Below, one piece after another: positions 1 to 8,293 of a DNA stretch of 64,000 nucleotides (its first letter is position 1; each line of letters begins with the position of its first letter). The notes under the pieces are model-generated. The model ran no database searches, was not told where the DNA came from, and saw only the letters and a program-made list of their open reading frames with translations. The position numbers were made by a program, and so were the translations under genes. Origin of the DNA: Bordetella petrii (GTDB taxonomy: Bacteria; Pseudomonadota; Gammaproteobacteria; Burkholderiales; Burkholderiaceae_B); the NCBI RefSeq assembly GCF_017356245.1, contig NZ_JAFMZZ010000004.1:218741-282740 (forward strand), given 5' to 3'.

Positions 1-879
1 CACGTCGCACAAAAAGACATTGCAGGCCTCGTCTTGCAGCCAGGCGCTTACCTGGGCGGCATTCACCACGGGCACGGCGAACTTCTCACGCAGCCGGTCC
101 GCGCGCTGGCGCAAGACATCGATATCGCGCGCCGGGATGTGTTCGGGATACACCCGGCTGGACTGGTGCTCCAGCGGCAGGTCGGCCAGGTACCAGCCCT
201 GCGTGCCGTTTTCCAGTGCATACACCTCGTTGGGAATGCCCAGGTTGATCAGTGTCTGCGCCCCGATAATGCTGCGCGTGCGCCCCGCGCAATTGATGAT
301 GACCTTGGTGCCGGGGTCCGGCGCCAGTGCGCCGATGCGCAGCGCCAGCTCGCCGTTGGGGCAGCAGATGGCGCCCGGGATGTTCATCTTGCGGTATTCG
401 GCCACCGGGCGGCCGTCCAGCACGATGACGTTCGCGTCGGCGTCGTTCAGCATGTCGTGCAGCTGGCCGGCCGACACGCTGGGCGTGTGGTAGACGTGCT
501 CGGCGATTTCGCCGAAGGTCTTGCTGGGCAGGTTCACGCCCGCGAACGTGGCGTAGCCGGCGTCGCGCCATGCCTGTATGCCGCCCCGCAGCACGTGCAC
601 CCGGCTGTACCCCAGGCGCTGCAGCGCCTGCGCGGCGGCCAGCACGGCCGGCTCGGTCGCGGCATCGCCGTAGACCACCGTGCGCGTGGCCGTGCGCGGC
701 ACCAGCCGCGCAATGTGCAGTTCCAGCTCGCTGTACGGCAGCGGCACCGCGAAGAACAGGTGGTTCTCGCCAAACTGGCCATGCTCGCGCACATCCAGCA
801 GCGCCAGCTCCGCTTCATCGTGTATCCAGGTTTTCAGTTCACGCGCATCGACATACCGCGGGGTTGAATCTTTCATCAT
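1..879 (-). CDS. Multi-domain rhodanese-family sulfurtransferase (partial, C-terminus off the window)
   Basis: Reading the minus strand from ATG at 879 gives an open frame with no stop to the window edge (293 codons). Two rhodanese modules are visible: residues about 1-110, whose active-site loop has no cysteine and is probably inactive, and about 115-230, with the loop NCAGRTRS carrying Cys197, expected to hold the persulfide. A third module begins near residue 265. Rhodaneses move sulfane sulfur between thiol acceptors. The start ATG overlaps the stop of the upstream lyase gene as ATGA (876-879), so the two are translationally coupled. With the lyase and thiol dioxygenase upstream this suggests handling of sulfur released from cysteine or a related thiol. 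The true length cannot be judged here. Confidence 0.85.
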   Translation of the reverse strand, partial: MMKDSTPRYVDARELKTWIHDEAELALLDVREHGQFGENHLFFAVPLPYSELELHIARLVPRTATRTVVYGDAATEPAVLAAAQALQRLGYSRVHVLRGGIQAWRDAGYATFAGVNLPSKTFGEIAEHVYHTPSVSAGQLHDMLNDADANVIVLDGRPVAEYRKMNIPGAICCPNGELALRIGALAPDPGTKVIINCAGRTRSIIGAQTLINLGIPNEVYALENGTQGWYLADLPLEHQSSRVYPEHIPARDIDVLRQRADRLREKFAVPVVNAAQVSAWLQDEACNVFLCDV

Positions 880-2063
880 GCAATCGCTTGTTGTTGTGGC
901 AGGCTGGGCAGGGCGGCCAGCAGCCGCCCCAGGTCTTCTTTCAGGTCGGCCGGGTCTTCCAGGCCGATGTGCAGGCGCAGCAGGTAGCCGGGCGCGGCCG
1001 CCTGCCCCGCGAACCGCGTGCTGGCCGGGTCCACGGGCAGCACCAGGCTTTCGTAGCCGCCCCACGACGAACCGATGCCGAACAACTGCAGCTGCCCGAT
1101 GGCGGCTTCGACCGCCGCATGGGAAAAGTCCGGATGGAACTCCACCGTCAGCAGGCCGTTGCTGCCCGCGGCGTCGCGGCGCCACAAAGCATGGTTGCGG
1201 TCGCCCGGCAGGGCAGGATGAAATACCGTGCTGATGGCCGCCTGGCCCGCCAGCCAGCCGGCGATGTCCAGCGCGCTTTGCGCATGGCGCTGCAGCCGCA
1301 GGTCCAGGGTGCGCAGGCCGCGCAGCACCAGAAAGGCGTCTTCCGCCGCCACGGTCTGGCCCAGGTTGATGCTGACGTTCTCGATGGCGTCGAAGTGCGC
1401 CCGGGTGGTGGTCACCGACCCCATCATCACGTCGGAATGGCCGCCCAGGTACTTGGTGGCCGCCACCACCGAGATGTCGCACCCCAGCGCCAGCGGCCGG
1501 TAGGCCAGGCTGGAGCCCCAGGTGTTGTCGGCGCACAGCAGCATGCCGCGCTCGCGGCAGGTGCGCGCAATGGCCGGCAGGTCCGGCATGTCGTACAGCA
1601 GCGAGCCGGGCGATTCGGCATACACCATGCGCGTCTCGGGCCGCAGGTGGCGCTGCCATTCGGGATCATGCGGGTTGAAGAAGCTGTAGCCGATGCCGTA
1701 CTGCACCAGCTGGGTCGCGCACAGGCGCCTGACCGGCTCGTACACCCCTTCCTGGATCAGCACGTGGTCGCCCGTCTTCAGGCAGGCCAGCAAGGTGGAC
1801 GCGATGGCCGCCAGCCCCGTCGGAAACAGCTTGGTGCGATAGCCGCCTTCGAGCTCGGTGATCGCGTCTTCCAGCGCGTACACGGTCTCGTTGCCGCGGG
1901 CGCCGTACGACAGCACTCGCTGCGTTTCGCGCTGCTTGCGCGCGCCGCGCCATTGCTCCAGGCTTTCGAAAAGATAGGTGCTGCCCTTCACGATAGGGGT
2001 ATTGGCCCACCCCGAGGCGGGCCGGCCCATGTGCGCCAGCCGCGTCGACCTGGCTTTCATCAT
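876..2063 (-). CDS. metC: PLP-dependent cystathionine beta-lyase (Cys/Met metabolism family)
   Basis: A 395-residue fold-type I PLP enzyme that cleaves cysteine thioethers by beta-elimination, giving a thiol, pyruvate and ammonia. Visible features are the GARGNETVYALE substrate/PLP segment near residue 55, the SPGSLLYDMP segment near 150, ADNTW near 178 and the PLP lysine in AATKYLGGHSD (Lys204). Length fits MetC. The start overlaps the stop of the upstream dioxygenase as ATGA (2060-2063), and the stop overlaps the rhodanese start in the same way, so these are cistrons of one operon. Placement with a thiol dioxygenase and rhodanese, away from methionine synthesis genes, suggests a catabolic cysteine-conjugate lyase role as well as, or instead of, homocysteine formation. 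Family call is strong; substrate is inference. Confidence 0.85.
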   Translation of the reverse strand: MMKARSTRLAHMGRPASGWANTPIVKGSTYLFESLEQWRGARKQRETQRVLSYGARGNETVYALEDAITELEGGYRTKLFPTGLAAIASTLLACLKTGDHVLIQEGVYEPVRRLCATQLVQYGIGYSFFNPHDPEWQRHLRPETRMVYAESPGSLLYDMPDLPAIARTCRERGMLLCADNTWGSSLAYRPLALGCDISVVAATKYLGGHSDVMMGSVTTTRAHFDAIENVSINLGQTVAAEDAFLVLRGLRTLDLRLQRHAQSALDIAGWLAGQAAISTVFHPALPGDRNHALWRRDAAGSNGLLTVEFHPDFSHAAVEAAIGQLQLFGIGSSWGGYESLVLPVDPASTRFAGQAAAPGYLLRLHIGLEDPADLKEDLGRLLAALPSLPQQQAIA

Positions 2064-2647
2064 GCGCTCCGGCGCGTCTTCACACCCACCGGCATGACCT
2101 TGCAGGTGTTGTTTTCCATGTCGTAGGCCAGGCGCTGGTCCAGCTTTTCGAGCGCCAGCCCGTACATGTGCAGGTGCCGGATGCTGGCGTCTTCGATGCG
2201 CACCGCGTGGATATCGTCGGCCAGCAGGGCAATGCCCTGGCCCGGGGACACCAGCTTCACGCCGGTTTCGCGCAGCGTCGCGTGGCCGGGTTGGCTGCCG
2301 TCGTCGGTGCGTTCGTACAGATAATTGCTTTCGGTGCCTTCCACGGCGGCGATACAGGCCCAGGTCGTGTGGTTGTGGGGCACGATCTTCTTGCCCGGCT
2401 TCATCACGTTCAGGTACAGCGCGTAGGTGCTGTCGGGCTCTTCGTGGATCAGATAGCGCGCCTGCAGTTCATCGCCTTCCGGCGCCGGGTAGTCCTGCCC
2501 CGACCACCATTGCGGCTGCGATGCGATGTCCACCAGCGCGTCCAGCACCACCGCGAGATCGGCGCGGCTGACATCGCCGCCGGTGTGCTGCTTTGCAGTG
2601 TCGATGAAGCGGGCAATGGCTGCCTGCTTTTCATGGGCTTGGGTCAT
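2060..2647 (-). CDS. Cupin thiol dioxygenase (cysteine dioxygenase-like)
   Basis: A 195-residue cupin related to type I cysteine dioxygenase, a non-haem iron enzyme that oxidises a thiol to its sulfinate. The 3-His iron site is visible as His91 and His93 in VPHNHTTW plus His147 in DDIHAVR. Bacterial members act on cysteine or on 3-mercaptopropionate and the sequence alone does not settle which. It is the first gene of the cluster and has an AGGAGG ribosome site just upstream. A predicted promoter with a palindromic spacer lies at 2671-2699. The next gene starts inside its stop codon. Divergent from the LysR gene at 2789, which is its likely regulator. Confidence 0.8.
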   Translation of the reverse strand: MTQAHEKQAAIARFIDTAKQHTGGDVSRADLAVVLDALVDIASQPQWWSGQDYPAPEGDELQARYLIHEEPDSTYALYLNVMKPGKKIVPHNHTTWACIAAVEGTESNYLYERTDDGSQPGHATLRETGVKLVSPGQGIALLADDIHAVRIEDASIRHLHMYGLALEKLDQRLAYDMENNTCKVMPVGVKTRRSA

Positions 2648-2670
2648 GTTGGCCTCCTGTAGTGCAAACG

Positions 2671-2699
2671 ACTATAGGTGGCGCCACCCCGGTTCACAA
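2671..2699 (-). promoter_or_regulatory. Predicted promoter of the thiol dioxygenase operon with a palindrome in its spacer
   Basis: On the minus strand TTGTGA (2699-2694) and TATAGT (2676-2671) are 17 bases apart. The spacer contains the perfect 12-base palindrome GGTGGCGCCACC (2677-2688) directly against the -10 element. Transcription would start near 2664, leaving a short leader to the ATG at 2647. A palindrome in this position looks like an operator, but no regulator was matched to it. Confidence 0.4.
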
Positions 2700-2707
2700 A
2701 TTAATTG

Positions 2708-2724
2708 TTATAAGAAACACATAA
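2708..2724. promoter_or_regulatory. Inverted repeat TTAT-N9-ATAA, candidate LysR site
   Basis: TTAT (2708-2711) and ATAA (2721-2724) flank nine bases in the AT-rich interval between the divergent dioxygenase and LysR genes. Position fits autoregulation and control of the sulfur operon by the LysR protein at 2789. The half-sites are short, so chance is possible. Confidence 0.3.
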
Positions 2725-2788
2725 GCAGTCTTAATATATTCTCTATGAAGACCGGCCTTATGCGAATGCGTCTCCAAGGGTAATCCCT

Positions 2789-3652
2789 ATGAAAAATCTC
2801 GATCTGGATCTGCTACGCACCCTGGTAACCGTGGAAAAAGCTAATACATTCTCGGGCGCCGCGCAGGCCTTGTTCAAGACCCAATCGGCCATCACGCAGC
2901 AGATGCAGCGCCTGGAAAGCCAGATGGGCTGCCCGCTGTTCCAGAAGAAAGGGCGGCGCCGCATCCTGACGGCGCAGGGCCAGCAGCTGGCCGACTACGG
3001 GCGCCGGCTGCTGGCCATCAACGACGAAGCCCTGCGCAGCATCGGGCGCAACCAGATCGAAGGCCAGATCAAGCTGGGCGCGCCACTGGACGTGGCCGAT
3101 ACCATCCTGCCGCCGGTACTGACGCACATCGCGCGCCACGCCCCCAGGGTGCGGATGGAAATCCGGGTGGATCGCAGCCCGTTCCTGATGGACGCCCTGC
3201 ACTCGGGCGATATCGACCTGACCATCTCCACGCGCTCCAGCCCCGAACTGACCGGCTTCGCGCTGCGGACCTCGCCCACCGCCTGGATATGCGCCGCCGA
3301 CTACATCTACAACCGGCGCGCGCCGCTGCCGCTCATCCTGGCCGACGAGCCCAGCATTTTCCGCAGGATCGCCCTGGAAGCGCTGGGGCAGACGCGGCTG
3401 ACCTGGCGCATCAATTACGTGGCGCCGACCCTGGTGGGCATCAAGGCGGCAGTGCGCGCCGGGCTGGGGGTCACGGCGCGCAGCGTCGAATTCCTGGGCG
3501 CCGACATGCGCGTGCTGGGCGAGGCCGACGGCCTGCCGCCGCTGCCGCCCATGACCTACATGCTGTGGACGCGCGGCGACACCATCAGCCCCCTGACCAT
3601 CGCCATCTACGAAATGCTGAAAGCGCAGTTCGAACAGCAGAAAGCCGCCTGA
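2789..3652 (+). CDS. LysR-family transcriptional regulator of the sulfur cluster
   Basis: A 287-residue LysR protein. The winged helix-turn-helix is in residues about 3-62 (FSGAAQALFKTQSAITQQMQRLE) and the effector-binding domain runs from about 90 to the end. It is divergent from the dioxygenase-lyase-rhodanese operon across a 141-base AT-rich interval, the classical arrangement in which a LysR protein controls the facing operon. The ligand may be a sulfur metabolite, by inference from the neighbours. It ends 12 bases before the convergent LysR gene at 3665. Confidence 0.88.
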   Translation: MKNLDLDLLRTLVTVEKANTFSGAAQALFKTQSAITQQMQRLESQMGCPLFQKKGRRRILTAQGQQLADYGRRLLAINDEALRSIGRNQIEGQIKLGAPLDVADTILPPVLTHIARHAPRVRMEIRVDRSPFLMDALHSGDIDLTISTRSSPELTGFALRTSPTAWICAADYIYNRRAPLPLILADEPSIFRRIALEALGQTRLTWRINYVAPTLVGIKAAVRAGLGVTARSVEFLGADMRVLGEADGLPPLPPMTYMLWTRGDTISPLTIAIYEMLKAQFEQQKAA

Positions 3653-3664
3653 GCGGCGCGATGC

Positions 3665-4588
3665 CTATCGCCCTTGTACGGGCGCGTGCCGCGCCATCAG
3701 CGCGACCACCCAGTCGATGAACACGCGCAGTTTGGCGCTGACATGCCGGTTCGGCGGAAATGCCAGATACATCGGCATCGACTCCAGTTGCCAGCCGTCG
3801 AACAGCCGCACCAGCTCGCCCTGCGCGACGTGCCGCGTGGCCATGTAGTCCGGCAGCCACAGAATTCCCAGCCCGGCCAGGCCGGCCGCCAGATAAGCGT
3901 TGCCGTCGTCGACCGCCAGCGCGTAGCGGCCCTGCACGCTGATGCTTTCTTCGCCGCGGCGCATGGTGTACGGAAAAGCCCTGCGCGTGCGCGACCACAT
4001 GAAACCCACGATACGGTGATGCGAGTCTTGCAGTTCGAGCGGATGCTCCGGCCGGCCCGCCAGGTCCAGGTAGCTGGGCGCCGCATACACGCCCAGCTGC
4101 AAATCGCCCACGTGGCGCGCCACCAGCGACTGGTCGGTGATTTCGCCGCCGCGCACCACACAGTCCACGTTCTCGTCGATCAGGTCCACCACCCGGTCGC
4201 TGACCCCCATGTGCAGCTGCATGTCGGGATACCGGGCGTGGAACGCCGGCAAGGCCGGTATGAGAATCATGCGGGCAAAGGGGCTGGGCACGTCCACCCG
4301 CAGCCGCCCGCGCGGCAGCGCGGACGCGCTGGACAGGCTGGTCTCGGCATCGTCCATATCGGCCAGCAGCCGTATCACGCGCTCGTAATAGGCGGCGCCA
4401 TCGGCCGTGACGTTGACCTTCCGCGTGGTGCGGTTCAGCAACTTGACGCGCAGGCGCGCCTCCAGCTGCTGCACCAATTGCGTCACGCTGGTCTTGCTCA
4501 TGTGCAGGGTCTGGGCTGCTTTGGTGAAGCTGCCGGTTTCCACCACGCGGGCAAACGCCTGCATCGCGTCGATACGGTCCATCGCCAC
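3665..4588 (-). CDS. LysR-family transcriptional regulator
   Basis: A 307-residue LysR protein. The N-terminal helix-turn-helix covers about residues 5-64 (MQAFARVVETGSFTKAAQTL), followed by a substrate-binding-like effector domain with FGPT-type boundaries near 90. The AFARVVETGSF start is typical of the DNA-binding subgroup that often acts locally on enzymes for small organic compounds. It faces the RidA-like gene at 4724 divergently, with the dyad TGTTT-N9-AAACA (4606-4624) between them, so autoregulation and control of that gene are likely. Confidence 0.88.
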   Translation of the reverse strand: MAMDRIDAMQAFARVVETGSFTKAAQTLHMSKTSVTQLVQQLEARLRVKLLNRTTRKVNVTADGAAYYERVIRLLADMDDAETSLSSASALPRGRLRVDVPSPFARMILIPALPAFHARYPDMQLHMGVSDRVVDLIDENVDCVVRGGEITDQSLVARHVGDLQLGVYAAPSYLDLAGRPEHPLELQDSHHRIVGFMWSRTRRAFPYTMRRGEESISVQGRYALAVDDGNAYLAAGLAGLGILWLPDYMATRHVAQGELVRLFDGWQLESMPMYLAFPPNRHVSAKLRVFIDWVVALMARHAPVQGR

Positions 4589-4605
4589 TCCGGTTGCCGG
4601 GAAAT

Positions 4606-4624
4606 TGTTTGGATTTTACAAACA
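4606..4624. promoter_or_regulatory. Inverted repeat TGTTT-N9-AAACA, candidate LysR operator
   Basis: A perfect five-base dyad with nine-base spacer lies 18 bases upstream of the LysR start at 4588 and 100 bases upstream of the RidA-like start at 4724. The inner arms give the symmetric T-N11-A pattern of LysR boxes. Function is inferred from position and symmetry. Confidence 0.4.
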
Positions 4625-4723
4625 GTGCTGGATGCAGTTGCTGGTTTATCGGCGCCGCGCGCGTCTTTACAGTGTGCTCATCACCAACCCAAGGCCGGAT
4701 CCGGCCCCGATGGAGCTTCCAGA

Positions 4724-5131
4724 ATGACCACGCGCGATGTCGTTTTTCCCCCGCAACGCCATGCGCTTTATGAGCGCAACCGGTATTCACCGGCGATCCG
4801 GTCCAATGGTTTCCTGTTCGTTTCAGGGCAAGTCGGCAGCCGGGACGACGGCTCGCCCGAACCCGGCCTGAAGCAGCAGGTGCGGCTGGCGTTCGAGAAC
4901 CTGAATGCCATTCTGGCAGAGGCGGGCGGCTCGTTCGACGACGTGATCGACGTCACCGTTTTCATGGTCGACCCGCAATCGAAATTCGAGACCATCTGGC
5001 AGGTCGTGCCGGAATACTGGGGCCAGGCGCCCTACCCCACCATCACGGCGGTCGGAGTCACCTGGCTGTATGGCTTCGATTTTGAGATCAAGGTGATCGC
5101 TAGGCTGCCTGAGTCGGCCGGCTCTCCATGA
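4724..5131 (+). CDS. RidA/YjgF/UK114-family enamine deaminase-like protein
   Basis: A 135-residue RidA-family protein. Members form trimers and hydrolyse reactive imine/enamine intermediates, or serve as paralogous steps in catabolic pathways. Typical segments are YSPAIRSNGFLFVSGQVG near residue 22, an internal LAFENLNAILAEAGGSFDDV and the C-terminal PYPTITAVGV with the family's proline. The ATG at 4724 is chosen because it begins the family domain; the frame stays open far upstream without homology. It is divergent from LysR 3665 and its last 32 bases overlap the 3' end of the convergent LysR gene at 5100. The residue after PTITAVGV is not the arginine typical of canonical RidA, so a paralogue with another substrate is likely. 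Confidence 0.82.
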   Translation: MTTRDVVFPPQRHALYERNRYSPAIRSNGFLFVSGQVGSRDDGSPEPGLKQQVRLAFENLNAILAEAGGSFDDVIDVTVFMVDPQSKFETIWQVVPEYWGQAPYPTITAVGVTWLYGFDFEIKVIARLPESAGSP

Positions 5132-6053
5132 ACAGCTGGGCAATGACGCCGCGCAGCCAGCGCGTGCCCTCGTCCTGGTGGCTGCGCTCGTGCCAGAACT
5201 GCTTCACCTCGAAGCTGGGCGCCGCCAGCGGCAGCGGCAGAATCTTGATGCGCCGCAACGGGGCCATGACCCGAGCCACCGTGCTGGGAATGACCGCCAG
5301 CAAGTCGGTGGCCTCCAGGATCTCGGGCACTACCGTGAAATGCGGCACCCGCAACGCCACGTGGCGGCGCAGGCCCTGCTTATCCAGGTATTGCTCGATC
5401 AGCGTGGTGGTGGACGATTGCGGAGACACCCGGCTGTAGCGCGAGCCCGCCGGCTCGATCATGATGTGGGACTCGGCCGAGAACTGGCCGATGTTCAGGC
5501 GGCGGCCAATGCGGGGATGGCCGGCCCGCATCAGGCACACATGCTGGTCGCTGAACAGGCGCTGCTGGTAAAAGCCCGCCGTCAGCGCCGGCAGGAAGCC
5601 GATCGCCAGGTCGGCGTCTCCCGCTTCCAGGGCCTCGCGATAGCCTTCGCGCGGCAGCTGCAGAATGCGCAGGCTGATGCCGGGCGCCGCCGATTTCAGG
5701 TGATGCATCAGGCGCGGCAGGTAGACGACTTCTCCCAGGTCGCTCAGCAGCACCTGGAAAATGCGTTCGGAATGCGCCGGGTCGAAAGCCACCGCGCTTT
5801 CCAGGCCGGTCTGCAGCATCGACAGGCCGGCCCTGACGCTGGAGGCAATACGATGCGCGAAGGGCGTGGGCTCCATGCCGCCCTTCACTCTTACAAACAA
5901 CGGGTCGCCGCACAATTGCCGAAGCCGCACCAGGGCATGGCTCATCGACGGCTGCGACAGGCCCACCCGCAGGCCCGCCCGGGTCACGTTGCGCTCTTGC
6001 ATCATCGCGTCGAATGCCACCAGCAGATTCAGATCGATATTCTCGATATTCAT
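5100..6053 (-). CDS. LysR-family transcriptional regulator at the 3' end of the CoA-ester cluster
   Basis: A 317-residue LysR protein of the NodD/NahR-like subgroup. It opens with IDLNLLVAFDAMMQERNVTRAG, with the helix-turn-helix in residues about 10-65 (VGLSQPSMSHALVRLRQL). It lies 48 bases downstream of the acyl-CoA dehydrogenase gene at 6102 on the same strand, so it may be the last cistron of the long catabolic run or have its own promoter in that gap. Its 3' end overlaps the convergent RidA-like gene by 32 bases, so transcription of the two could interfere. Confidence 0.88.
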   Translation of the reverse strand: MNIENIDLNLLVAFDAMMQERNVTRAGLRVGLSQPSMSHALVRLRQLCGDPLFVRVKGGMEPTPFAHRIASSVRAGLSMLQTGLESAVAFDPAHSERIFQVLLSDLGEVVYLPRLMHHLKSAAPGISLRILQLPREGYREALEAGDADLAIGFLPALTAGFYQQRLFSDQHVCLMRAGHPRIGRRLNIGQFSAESHIMIEPAGSRYSRVSPQSSTTTLIEQYLDKQGLRRHVALRVPHFTVVPEILEATDLLAVIPSTVARVMAPLRRIKILPLPLAAPSFEVKQFWHERSHQDEGTRWLRGVIAQLFMESRPTQAA

Positions 6054-6101
6054 CGTAGTTGTCCGTAAAGCGATCTCGTTCGCTGGCGGCGGCGCGGCGG
6101 G

Positions 6102-7274
6102 TCAGGTGTCGAAGCGGTTCACTCCATGCCGGCCGGACAGCACGCCCGCGGAGATGATCATCCGCTGCATTTCGGACGACCCCTCGGTGATGGTCCGGCT
6201 GCGTGCGTCGCGAAACATCAGTTCCAGCGGCAACTCGCGCGACAACCCCAGGCCGCCGTGTATCTGGATGGCCCTGTCGACGACCCGGACCAGCATCTCG
6301 TCCGCATAGAGTTTCACGGCGGATGCCTCGAGATGATAATCCAGCCCCTGGTCGGCCTTCCAGGCGGCATGGTAGACCATGGCGCGCGCCGCGTGCAGTT
6401 CTACGGTGGAATCGGCGATCATCCACTGAATGGCCTGGCGCCTGGCCAGCGGCTGCCCGAAAGTCTGGCGCGTATTGGCGTAGTCGATGGCCAGCTCCAG
6501 CGCGCGCTGCGCCCGGCCGATGGCCTTGGGGCCATGGATCAGGCGGCCCATGTCGAGAAACTCGCGCGCCAGCTCCCATCCCTTGCCGATGCCGCCCACT
6601 ACCTGGCCGGCCGGCACCCGCACATCTTCGAACAACAGTTCCCAGGGCCGGTCCGGCGACATCAGGTCGAAGCATTGCCCCAGGCGCAGGCCCGGCGTGC
6701 CGCGATCGACCAGAAAGCACGACACGCCCAGGTCCTGGCCGTCTTGCACGGTCCTGGCGAACAGCTGCACGAAATCGGCCTTGTCCGCGCCGGTAATGAA
6801 TATCTTGGCGCCATTGATGACGAATTCTCCGCCATCAGCCACTGCCGTGGTCTTCATGCCGGCCGGGTCCGAGCCCGCCCCCGCCTCGGTCAGGGCAAAG
6901 CAGGTCCGCTTGGCGCCCTGGACCACGGGCATCAGGTACTTTTCTTTCTGGCGCTCGTCGCCGTGGAACAGCACCGGCCCCAGGTAAGGCGTGAAAACCG
7001 TCGGGGCGCGGAACGACGGCACATTGCAGCGCGCCAGCTCTTCGAAGACCACGCACATCCCGACCACGCCGACGCCGCCCCCGCCCACCGCTTCCGGCAG
7101 GTCGAAGGCCCAGAAGCCCAGCTGCTTCGCCTTGTCCTGCAGCGCCTGCCGCACCTCGTCGGGAATGTCGGCCTCATTGGCGTAGCGGGCCTCCAGCGGC
7201 GCCAGTTCTTCCGCCACGAAGCGGCGGGCCGAGTCGCGCAGCATGCGCAGCTCGGGCGGCAAGTCAAAATCCAT
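6102..7274 (-). CDS. Acyl-CoA dehydrogenase
   Basis: A 390-residue FAD-dependent acyl-CoA dehydrogenase that puts an alpha,beta double bond into an acyl-CoA and passes electrons to ETF. Visible are the N-terminal helical domain, the flavin/substrate signature CFALTEAGAGSDPAGMKTTA near residue 128, the C-terminal QAIQWMIADSTVEL segment, QIHGGLGLSRELPLELMFRDAR near 340 and the terminal TEGSSEMQRMII segment. Length is normal. The start ATG has a GGAG site upstream and lies 15 bases after the Bug receptor gene. One of two such dehydrogenases in this run; the substrate is unknown but probably a branched, cyclic or dicarboxylic acyl-CoA. Confidence 0.87.
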   Translation of the reverse strand: MDFDLPPELRMLRDSARRFVAEELAPLEARYANEADIPDEVRQALQDKAKQLGFWAFDLPEAVGGGGVGVVGMCVVFEELARCNVPSFRAPTVFTPYLGPVLFHGDERQKEKYLMPVVQGAKRTCFALTEAGAGSDPAGMKTTAVADGGEFVINGAKIFITGADKADFVQLFARTVQDGQDLGVSCFLVDRGTPGLRLGQCFDLMSPDRPWELLFEDVRVPAGQVVGGIGKGWELAREFLDMGRLIHGPKAIGRAQRALELAIDYANTRQTFGQPLARRQAIQWMIADSTVELHAARAMVYHAAWKADQGLDYHLEASAVKLYADEMLVRVVDRAIQIHGGLGLSRELPLELMFRDARSRTITEGSSEMQRMIISAGVLSGRHGVNRFDT

Positions 7275-7289
7275 GGGCAGCTCCGTTGC

Positions 7290-8270
7290 TTAGTTCAGCT
7301 TCACGTTCAAACTGCGTATGCTGTGCTCGTATTCCTGGCGGTCGCGCGCCAGGAAGCGGGCAAATTCCTCGGGCCCCTGGTCCAGGGGCTCCAGGCCCAC
7401 GCTGGTCACGAACTTTTCCTGGAACGCCGGCTGCGCCAGCACTTGCCGCACGTCGGCCGCGATCTTCGCAACCACTGCCGGCGGCGTTCCCGCCGGGGCG
7501 ACCAGGCCGAACCATGCCTGCGACACCATCGCCGGAAAGCCCAGCTCGGCAAACGTGGGGGTATCGGGAAAAGCGGCGATCCGCCGCGGAGCGGCCACGG
7601 CCAGCAGGCGCACCTTGCCGGCCCTGACCATGGGAATGGACGGCGGCACGCCCACCATCGCCATGTCGATCTGCCCGCCCAGCAAGGCTGTCATGACATC
7701 GGCCACGCCTTTGTACGGCACATGGTTCAGCTCGATTCCCGCCAGCGCCGAGAAAGTCGCGGCATCCAGGTGCGCCTTGCTGCCGATTCCGTACGATCCG
7801 TAAGTGACGTGGCCGGGCCGGGCTTTGGCCTGCGCGATCAGTTCCGTCAGGTTCCGGGCCGGGAAATCATTGCTGGCCAGCAGAATCTCGCGGGTCTGCG
7901 CCACATTGGCCACCGGCGTGAAATCCTTTACCGGATCGTAGGGCAGCTTGCGGTACAGATACTGGTTGGACGATACCGTGGGATCATTGGCCATCAGCAG
8001 CGTATAGCCGTCGGGCTCCGAGCGCGCCACGTATTCCGCGGCAATGATGGTATTGGCCCCCGGCCGGTTCTCGACGACCACGGGCTGCGACCACCGGCCG
8101 GCCAGTTCCTGCGCCAGCCCCCTGGCCAGCACGTCGGCCAGCCCGCCGGCGGTGAACGGCACCACGATGCGCACCATTCTCGCGGGAAACGCATTGTCCT
8201 GCGCGGCGGCCGCACCTGTTCCCAGGGCCAGCGCGGCAACGCCCGTTGCCAGTATCTTGAACACACCCAT
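7290..8270 (-). CDS. Bug-family tripartite tricarboxylate transporter substrate-binding protein
   Basis: A 326-residue periplasmic binding protein of the Bug/TctC family. The start ATG at 8270 begins a signal peptide (MGVFKILATGVAALALGTGAAAAQ) and has a GGAG-like site; the frame is open further upstream only in an overlapping shadow. The mature protein starts with the family pattern VRIVVPFTAGGLADVLAR and has VVENRPGANTIIAAEYVARS near residue 70. Bug proteins bind small carboxylates, often dicarboxylates, aromatic acids or amides, and feed TctA/TctB permeases or act in sensing. No permease gene is in the window, so it must use one encoded elsewhere or serve as a receptor. Located between the acyl-CoA ligase and dehydrogenase genes. 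Confidence 0.9.
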   Translation of the reverse strand: MGVFKILATGVAALALGTGAAAAQDNAFPARMVRIVVPFTAGGLADVLARGLAQELAGRWSQPVVVENRPGANTIIAAEYVARSEPDGYTLLMANDPTVSSNQYLYRKLPYDPVKDFTPVANVAQTREILLASNDFPARNLTELIAQAKARPGHVTYGSYGIGSKAHLDAATFSALAGIELNHVPYKGVADVMTALLGGQIDMAMVGVPPSIPMVRAGKVRLLAVAAPRRIAAFPDTPTFAELGFPAMVSQAWFGLVAPAGTPPAVVAKIAADVRQVLAQPAFQEKFVTSVGLEPLDQGPEEFARFLARDRQEYEHSIRSLNVKLN

Positions 8271-8293
8271 GCCAGTCTCCTTTTGTCGAACCG

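Noticed and set aside
570..2126. A 518-codon plus-strand frame opposite the cystathionine beta-lyase
   Set aside because: Shadow of a gene with an intact PLP-lysine motif.
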